Part shown: in pieces, positions 7,046 to 11,030 of the stretch
How positions within the stretch are numbered: position 1 is the stretch's first letter
How the letters are laid out: each line of letters opens with the position of its first letter
Assembly (NCBI GenBank): GCA_024304875.1
Contig: JAMWZF010000079.1
Location: 1 to 11,030, forward strand
DNA length: 11,030 bases
Direction: 5' to 3'
Origin: Paracoccaceae bacterium
GTDB lineage: Bacteria; Pseudomonadota; Alphaproteobacteria; Rhodobacterales; Rhodobacteraceae
The notes under the pieces: model-generated
Seen by the model: only the letters and a program-made list of their open reading frames with translations
Told to the model about the DNA's origin: nothing
The model's database searches: none
Program-made: the position numbers and the translations under genes

Positions 7046-7191
7046 ACCGCCGATCTGCCTCTGTCCGTCCCGCGCGCCGCGATCGGCCCGCCTTGTCCGG
7101 CATGGTCTCGACCTTCGTGGGCGGCATACCCTGCCAAGGTTAATAATCCCGGTGCATACGACTTGAAAAGGCTCAAGGGCTTGCCCCAGGA
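7046..7191 (-). promoter_or_regulatory. Spacer between the paralogs with AT-rich patch, possible internal promoter
   Basis: This 146-base gap is the largest on the minus strand in the window. An AT-rich patch at about 7138-7170 stands out in the GC-rich surroundings. Read on the minus strand it offers TTTTCA (7169-7164), an 18-base spacer and TATTAA (7145-7140), about 95 bases before the proposed start of paralog A. A short inverted repeat, CTTGA/TCAAG, lies just upstream (7177-7162). Promoter matches are partial, so this is suggestive only. If real, it would let paralog A, the GT14 gene and the sulfotransferase be transcribed apart from galU-galE. Confidence 0.3.
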
Positions 7192-8205
7192 CTAAGGTCC
7201 GGACCAGTCGCCTCGCTGCATCAGGCCGAGGTCTGCCAGCTGCCCGGCGCCCTCGTAGGCGGTCGACTGGTCCGACCAGAAGTCCGGCGCGGTCGACAGG
7301 GCGTCGTAGTAGGCGGCATGTTCGGGGCGCTTGACGTACTGCTGGCCGCGCGCCTTTTCCTCGCGCGCCCGCGCGCCGGTACCGGGAAGGAACTTGGTAT
7401 GCAGCAGGATCCCGGTCGGACGGGGGCGGTGCCAAACCTCGTTGAGGCCGGTCGGCAAAAGCACATGTGTGGAACTGAACCACGCGAACCGGCGGCTCCA
7501 GCGCACCAGCGGTACCTTGCTGAGGACCGGCGCGGCCTCGGGCGCTTCGGCAAAGAAGGCCCGGGCCCGGACGCCTCCGACGATGTTGACCGCCCCGTGC
7601 CGCCCTCGCCTTTCGCACCAGTATCCGTGGGCATCGAACCAGTTCAGGACCACGGTCGGGTCCTGCCCCGGTGCATGCTGCGCGGCGTCCGGCGAGCCCT
7701 TCGGATAGAGGTCCAGCATCAACGCGCCGAAGGACCTGTGGCCGCGCGCATCAAGCCAGCGGGTCAGCTCGGGCAGGCGCCGGCTCTCCCAGTCGGGATA
7801 GACCAGCAGTTCGTCCGCATCGACGGTCAGCGTCCACTTTCCCGCCCCGTAACGACGCAGCAGCCATGTCGCCCAGTCCATCCCGAACCGCGACTCGCGG
7901 TAGGAGCCCTCTGTCCGCCAGAGCGAGACATCGGCTTCGGCTCGGAGCATCTCGTCCGTGCCGTCGCTGCTGTCGTTGCTGACGATCAGGAAATGCCCCA
8001 CGCCCAGCGCGCGGTAATGGGCGAGGAAGAACGGCAGCCGCTCTGCCTCGTTGCGGACGACGGCGCAGAGAAGGAGGGGCGCGGCGCGGATGGCCGACCG
8101 GTCGATCTTCACCCGAGCCAGCTCCCGCCGCTTTCGAAAGGCGCGCCAGAGCAGACGTTTGCGGCTGAGCCGCAGTCTGTAGTGATGTGCGGGTCCGGCC
8201 GCCAT
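7192..8205 (-). CDS. GT2/GT92-like glycosyltransferase, paralog B of a tandem pair
   Basis: The protein has 337 aa and is colinear with its downstream neighbour over the whole length, with roughly half the residues identical by eye. It shares the basic N-terminus (RLRLSRKRLLWRAFRKRREL, 10-29), CAVVRNEAERLPFFLAHYRA (47-66), HFLIVSNDSSDG (71-82), the metal-binding VDADEL (128-133), ALMLDLYPKG (161-170), FSSTHVLLPTGLN (243-255) and GILLHTKFL (265-273). No signal peptide or membrane segment is visible; the basic patch may bind the inner membrane face. ATG 8205 has an excellent ribosome site, GAGGAGAG, 7 bases upstream. The stretch after YPKG (about 171-215) differs most from the paralog and may set acceptor choice. 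It follows galE after 47 bases, so it is likely co-transcribed with the sugar-nucleotide genes. The specific sugar is unknown. Confidence 0.88.
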   Translation of the reverse strand: MAAGPAHHYRLRLSRKRLLWRAFRKRRELARVKIDRSAIRAAPLLLCAVVRNEAERLPFFLAHYRALGVGHFLIVSNDSSDGTDEMLRAEADVSLWRTEGSYRESRFGMDWATWLLRRYGAGKWTLTVDADELLVYPDWESRRLPELTRWLDARGHRSFGALMLDLYPKGSPDAAQHAPGQDPTVVLNWFDAHGYWCERRGRHGAVNIVGGVRARAFFAEAPEAAPVLSKVPLVRWSRRFAWFSSTHVLLPTGLNEVWHRPRPTGILLHTKFLPGTGARAREEKARGQQYVKRPEHAAYYDALSTAPDFWSDQSTAYEGAGQLADLGLMQRGDWSGP

Positions 8206-8252
8206 TGCCCTGCTCTCCTCGCGGGCACACTAGGCCGACGCCGACACCGGTG

Positions 8253-9239
8253 TCACTTCTCGTAGTGGCCCGACTGGTGCCAGCGCCAGGCGTCCGAGAT
8301 CATCGCCTCGAGGGTCGACCGGTGCGGGGTCCAGCCCAGCTCGTCCCCGGCCCGCTTCGAGCCGCTGACCAATGCCACCGCGTCGCCCGCCCGGCGCGGA
8401 CCCTCGATCACCGGAACCTCCTTGTTCGTCAGGATGGCCGAGTGACGGATCACCTCGCGCACCGAAAATCCCTTTCCGGTTCCGAGGTTGAAGTCCCGGC
8501 TTCCCTTGCCGTCCTCCAGCCACTTCAGGCCCAGAACATGGGCATCGACGAGGTCCATGACATGCACATAGTCACGCACGCATGTACCGTCGGGCGTGTC
8601 GTAGTCGGTGCCGAAGACGGTCAGCGCGTCCCGCCTGCCCTCGATCGCGTCGAGCATGAGGGGAATGAGGTGGGTCTCGGGCCGGTGATGCTCGCCCACC
8701 TCGCCCTCGGGGTCGGCGCCTGCGACGTTGAAGTACCGGAATATGACCGACCGCAGGCCGTGGCTGACACCGAAATTCTGCAGCATGTCCTCGATCGCCC
8801 GCTTCGACGCGCCGTAGGCGTTGATCGGGGTCTGGCTGCAAGCCTCGTCCAGCACCACCCCGTCCTGATCCCCGTAGGTCGCGCAGGTCGACGAGAAGAC
8901 CAGGTCGAGGCATCCGGCGGCCACGGCGGCTTCGATCAGCGTAAGCGAGCCGACAACGTTGCTGCGCCAGTAGGTGCCAGGGTCGATCATCGACTCGCCC
9001 ACCTGGCTGAGCGCGGCGAAGTGCATCACGGCCGAGGGCCTCCAGGCCGCAAACACCTGGTCCAGCCGGGCCCGGTCGGTGAGGTCTCCCTGCTCGAACG
9101 GGCCGAATTTGACCGCGTCCTGCCAGCCGGTGCTCAGGTTGTCGTAGGTGACGGGTGTATATCCTGCCGCGGCAAGGGACTTGCACGCGTGCGAGCCGAT
9201 ATAGCCGGCCCCTCCGGTGACAAGGATCGTTCTGGCCAC
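8253..9239 (-). CDS. galE: UDP-glucose 4-epimerase GalE
   Basis: The gene encodes 328 aa, the usual size. It is an extended short-chain dehydrogenase: NAD-binding GGAGYIGSH (9-17), DNLSTG (33-38), MHFAAL (72-77), FSSTCATYG (115-123, Ser/Thr proton relay), catalytic Tyr142 and Lys146 in YGASK, RYFNVAGADPEG, and RDYVHVMDLVDAH near the UDP-sugar site. It interconverts UDP-glucose and UDP-galactose in the cytoplasm (Leloir pathway; UDP-galactose for LPS and exopolysaccharide). The start is GTG 9239, chosen because GGAGG (9251-9247 on the minus strand) lies 7 bases upstream and the Rossmann strand ARTILVTGG begins at once. The open frame beyond it to 9731 is antisense-like noise. It lies 23 bases after galU, so galU-galE form a UDP-sugar supply pair for the transferases that follow. 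Confidence 0.96.
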   Translation of the reverse strand: MARTILVTGGAGYIGSHACKSLAAAGYTPVTYDNLSTGWQDAVKFGPFEQGDLTDRARLDQVFAAWRPSAVMHFAALSQVGESMIDPGTYWRSNVVGSLTLIEAAVAAGCLDLVFSSTCATYGDQDGVVLDEACSQTPINAYGASKRAIEDMLQNFGVSHGLRSVIFRYFNVAGADPEGEVGEHHRPETHLIPLMLDAIEGRRDALTVFGTDYDTPDGTCVRDYVHVMDLVDAHVLGLKWLEDGKGSRDFNLGTGKGFSVREVIRHSAILTNKEVPVIEGPRRAGDAVALVSGSKRAGDELGWTPHRSTLEAMISDAWRWHQSGHYEK

Positions 9240-9262
9240 CGGTCCGCCTCCGTCAGGACGCG

Positions 9263-10153
9263 TTACTGCGCGGCGTTGCGGACCGAGACCAGCTCGTCCA
9301 GATAGGCGCTGAGTTCGTCGCGCAGGTCCGGCCGGGCAAGGCCGAAGGCCACGGTGGCCTGAAGAAAGCCGGCCTTGGACCCGCAGTCGAACCGCTGGCC
9401 GCGGAACCTGTAGCCGTAGACCTCCCGGCCCTCCTGGACTTCCGTCGCGATGGCGTCGGTCAACTGGATCTCGCCGCCCGCGCCGGTCTTGATCTTGTTG
9501 AGGTTCCGCATGATCTGCGGCGTCAGGATATAGCGGCCGATCACGGCAAGGTTCGAGGGCGCATCCTCGGGCGCGGGCTTTTCGACCATGCCACGGGTCG
9601 ACACCACCGAACCCATGTCCTCCTTGACGTCGAGGACGCCGTAGGACGAGGCCTTCTCCGGCGCGACCTCCATCGCGGCGACCATGCAGCCGCCGGTCTC
9701 GGCATGGGCCTCGACCATCTGCTGCAGGCAAGGGGTTTCGGCGGCGATCACGTCATCCGGCAGGATCACGGCGAAGGGCTCGTTGCCCACCAGCCGCCGG
9801 GCGCACCAGACAGCGTGTCCGAGGCCAAGCGCCTTGTGCTGGCGGATGTAGGCGATCTGCCCGCTTTCCATGTTGGTGGACTTGAGGATCTCGAGCAGGT
9901 CGTCCTTGCCCTTCTTGCGCAGCTGGTGCTCCAGCTCGGGCGCCTGATCGAAGTAGTCCTCGAGCGCGGACTTGCCGCGCGAGGTGACGAAGATGAACTC
10001 CTTGATCCCGGCGGCGCGGGCCTCGTCGATGGCGTACTGGATCAGGGGCCGGTCGACGAGGGTCATGATCTCCTTCGGCACCGACTTCGTCGCGGGGAGG
10101 AATCGCGTACCCAGTCCTGCCACCGGAAAGATCGCCTTGCTCACCTTTTTCAT
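9263..10153 (-). CDS. galU: UTP-glucose-1-phosphate uridylyltransferase GalU
   Basis: The protein has 296 aa, the normal length. It has the nucleotidyltransferase signature GLGTRFLPATKSVPKEIM (13-30), where KS/PKE bind UTP and phosphate. It also has LPDD (131-134, metal/nucleotide site), GMVEKP (188-193), GEIQLTDA (227-234) and FDCGSK (255-260), which together identify bacterial GalU rather than RfbA (dTDP) enzymes. It makes UDP-glucose and pyrophosphate from UTP and glucose-1-phosphate, the entry point for glucose-, galactose- and glucuronate-containing surface glycans. ATG 10153 is preceded by AGGAC about 9 bases away. The open frame reaching 10711 is spurious. The 133-base gap before it carries an inverted repeat (10180-10203), so galU may start its own transcript. 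galE follows after 23 bases. Confidence 0.97.
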   Translation of the reverse strand: MKKVSKAIFPVAGLGTRFLPATKSVPKEIMTLVDRPLIQYAIDEARAAGIKEFIFVTSRGKSALEDYFDQAPELEHQLRKKGKDDLLEILKSTNMESGQIAYIRQHKALGLGHAVWCARRLVGNEPFAVILPDDVIAAETPCLQQMVEAHAETGGCMVAAMEVAPEKASSYGVLDVKEDMGSVVSTRGMVEKPAPEDAPSNLAVIGRYILTPQIMRNLNKIKTGAGGEIQLTDAIATEVQEGREVYGYRFRGQRFDCGSKAGFLQATVAFGLARPDLRDELSAYLDELVSVRNAAQ

Positions 10154-10286
10154 GCCGAATCGTCCTATGCCCAATATGCGGGTCGGCCTGTCGGTAGCGA
10201 CCCGAAGTTTCCCGGATGTTATCACGGCCCGCCCCGGCGGCAACATGTCGGTGCCCGGGGGCGCCGGTGCAGGCGCCTTGGCATAC
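10154..10286 (-). promoter_or_regulatory. Upstream region of galU with inverted repeats
   Basis: This 133-base gap separates the partial glycosyltransferase gene from galU. GGGTCG (10180-10185) and CGACCC (10198-10203) form a perfect 6-bp inverted repeat with a 12-base loop, 26-50 bases before the galU start. A CATATT (-10-like) lies just downstream of it on the minus strand. No good -35 box stands at the right distance. The arrangement could be an operator or a leader hairpin; I cannot tell which. Confidence 0.25.
10260..10277 (-). terminator. Hairpin just after the partial GT2 gene, weak candidate terminator
   Basis: Two copies of GGCGCC (10260-10265 and 10272-10277) with a 6-base loop form a perfect stem 9 bases after the stop of the upstream glycosyltransferase. 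No T run follows on the minus strand, so termination would need help, for example from Rho. In GC-rich DNA such a stem can also be chance. Confidence 0.25.
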
Positions 10287-11030
10287 CTAGCGCGACTTGC
10301 CGAATGGGGCACCCCTCGATCCGGCAAAAAGTGAAACTTCCCTCTCGACCCGGCGATCGAACCGCCAGTACCGGACGGCCGGGTCACTGGAGAGGGACCG
10401 TCCGAAAAGGCCTCCTTCGTGCAACCAGTAGCCCTCCGGCCGGTAGGTGACCCGATGCGGGCGCGCGGTGGGCGACAGGACGTACAGCGTCGGGACGTGT
10501 CCGGCGGCGGCAAGCGCCGCGGCGTCCTGCATCCGCTTCGCCCGCTCCCAGATCCGCGCCGGCAGGACCCGGGTCCTGCCGGGTCGCGCCTCGCCCGTGG
10601 GAAAGGGTAGGAACGCGGCGACCGGCGCCGGGAGCCTTGGAACAGGCTCGATTGCGCGGGCTTTTCCATCAGCGATACCCGCGTCGAAGGTCCGAAGGGC
10701 GCGACCGACATCGCGCGGCTCGATCCGGCCGGCGATCATGTGCTCGATCAGGGCGCGCCGGCGATCCTGGCGCTCGGCGAGGACGATCTCCGCATGCGTA
10801 TGCGCCGGCGCGTGCTTGCGAAGCAGAACGGCAAGGCTGGCGCCGACCTGATGCAGGTCCGACGGCAGCGGTTCTTCGCGGCGAGACCGGCCTTCGGCAG
10901 GGCCGAGATGCACCTTGGCCAAGGGCACCATCGCCGCGGCATGACCCTCGGCGGCCAGCCGCAGGTTGAGGTCGGCGTCTTCAAGAGACTGGCGAAAGAC
11001 CGGATCGAAGCCGCCCATGCCGGCCAGAAC
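10287..11030 (-). CDS. GT2-type glycosyltransferase, C-terminal part (cut by window edge)
   Basis: The frame is open through the right edge, giving 247 residues; the N-terminal nucleotide-sugar domain is missing. The visible start, VLAGMGGFDPVFRQSLEDAD followed by LNLRL, is the acceptor/catalytic-base block of GT2 (GT-A) transferases, where the Glu-Asp of SLEDADL is the usual base motif. The rest is a C-terminal region of about 190 residues, rich in Arg, Ala and Pro, with no motif I recognise. It includes a Pro-rich link (PVPRLPAPVAAFLPFP) and an aromatic stretch near the end (GYWLHEGGLFGRSL, RYWRFDRR). No transmembrane segments are seen in the visible part. It lies upstream of galU on the same strand and probably belongs to the same surface-glycan locus. 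The sugar transferred cannot be told. Confidence 0.8.
   Translation of the reverse strand, partial: VLAGMGGFDPVFRQSLEDADLNLRLAAEGHAAAMVPLAKVHLGPAEGRSRREEPLPSDLHQVGASLAVLLRKHAPAHTHAEIVLAERQDRRRALIEHMIAGRIEPRDVGRALRTFDAGIADGKARAIEPVPRLPAPVAAFLPFPTGEARPGRTRVLPARIWERAKRMQDAAALAAAGHVPTLYVLSPTARPHRVTYRPEGYWLHEGGLFGRSLSSDPAVRYWRFDRRVEREVSLFAGSRGAPFGKSR

Noticed and set aside
7046..7618. N-terminal extension of paralog A to 7618 in the same open frame
   Set aside because: It overlaps the paralog B gene, the translated extension is Arg/Pro/Gly-rich noise, and the paralog comparison sets the start near 7045.
8187..9305. 372-codon open frame on the + strand opposite galE
   Set aside because: It is a shadow of galE, whose catalytic residues and ribosome site are clear on the other strand.
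9240..9731. N-terminal extension of the galE frame into galU
   Set aside because: The GTG at 9239 has a perfect GGAGG site and homology begins there; the extension is another frame of galU.
10154..10711. N-terminal extension of the galU frame to 10711
   Set aside because: The extension lies antisense-like across the partial glycosyltransferase and the gap and resembles no protein; GalU homology starts at ATG 10153.

Overview
The window is GC-rich DNA that looks like an alphaproteobacterial chromosome, most likely Rhodobacteraceae/Rhodobacterales. The evidence is the core gene order lptC-lptA-lptB-hpf-ptsN with no rpoN between lptB and hpf, the alphaproteobacterial character of each protein, and neighbours (a double-domain NodH-like sulfotransferase and a core-2-like GlcNAc-transferase with a long C-terminal extension) that I associate with this family. 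This placement comes from gene content, not from a search.

The left part (1-2816, + strand) is conserved housekeeping. It holds the 3' end of lptC, then lptA (overlapping lptC by ATGA) and lptB, which are lipopolysaccharide transport components. After a 227-bp leader come hpf (long-form ribosome hibernation factor) and ptsN (EIIA-Ntr). A GC-rich hairpin at 2821-2841 probably ends this unit.

The right part (2918-11030, - strand) is a convergent surface-glycan locus. In transcription order it contains the 3' part of a GT2-type glycosyltransferase (cut by the window edge), galU (UDP-glucose synthesis), galE (UDP-glucose/UDP-galactose interconversion), two paralogous GT2/GT92-like glycosyltransferases in tandem, a GT14 core-2/I-branching-like glycosyltransferase, and a sulfotransferase with two sulfotransferase-like halves. 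The last three genes are tightly packed: a 4-base ATGA overlap and a 4-base gap. Together they suggest nucleotide-sugar supply, sugar transfer and then sulfation of a cell-surface or exported glycan. No polymerase, flippase or export gene lies inside the window, so the final product cannot be named.

I saw no tRNA, rRNA, CRISPR array, insertion sequence, phage gene or integration site. Most other long open frames are antisense shadows caused by high-GC codon use. The most interesting material is the decoration cassette at 2918-8205: the two-headed sulfotransferase, the duplicated glycosyltransferases with an Arg-rich N-terminus, and the branching-type transferase with an uncharacterised C-terminal half.
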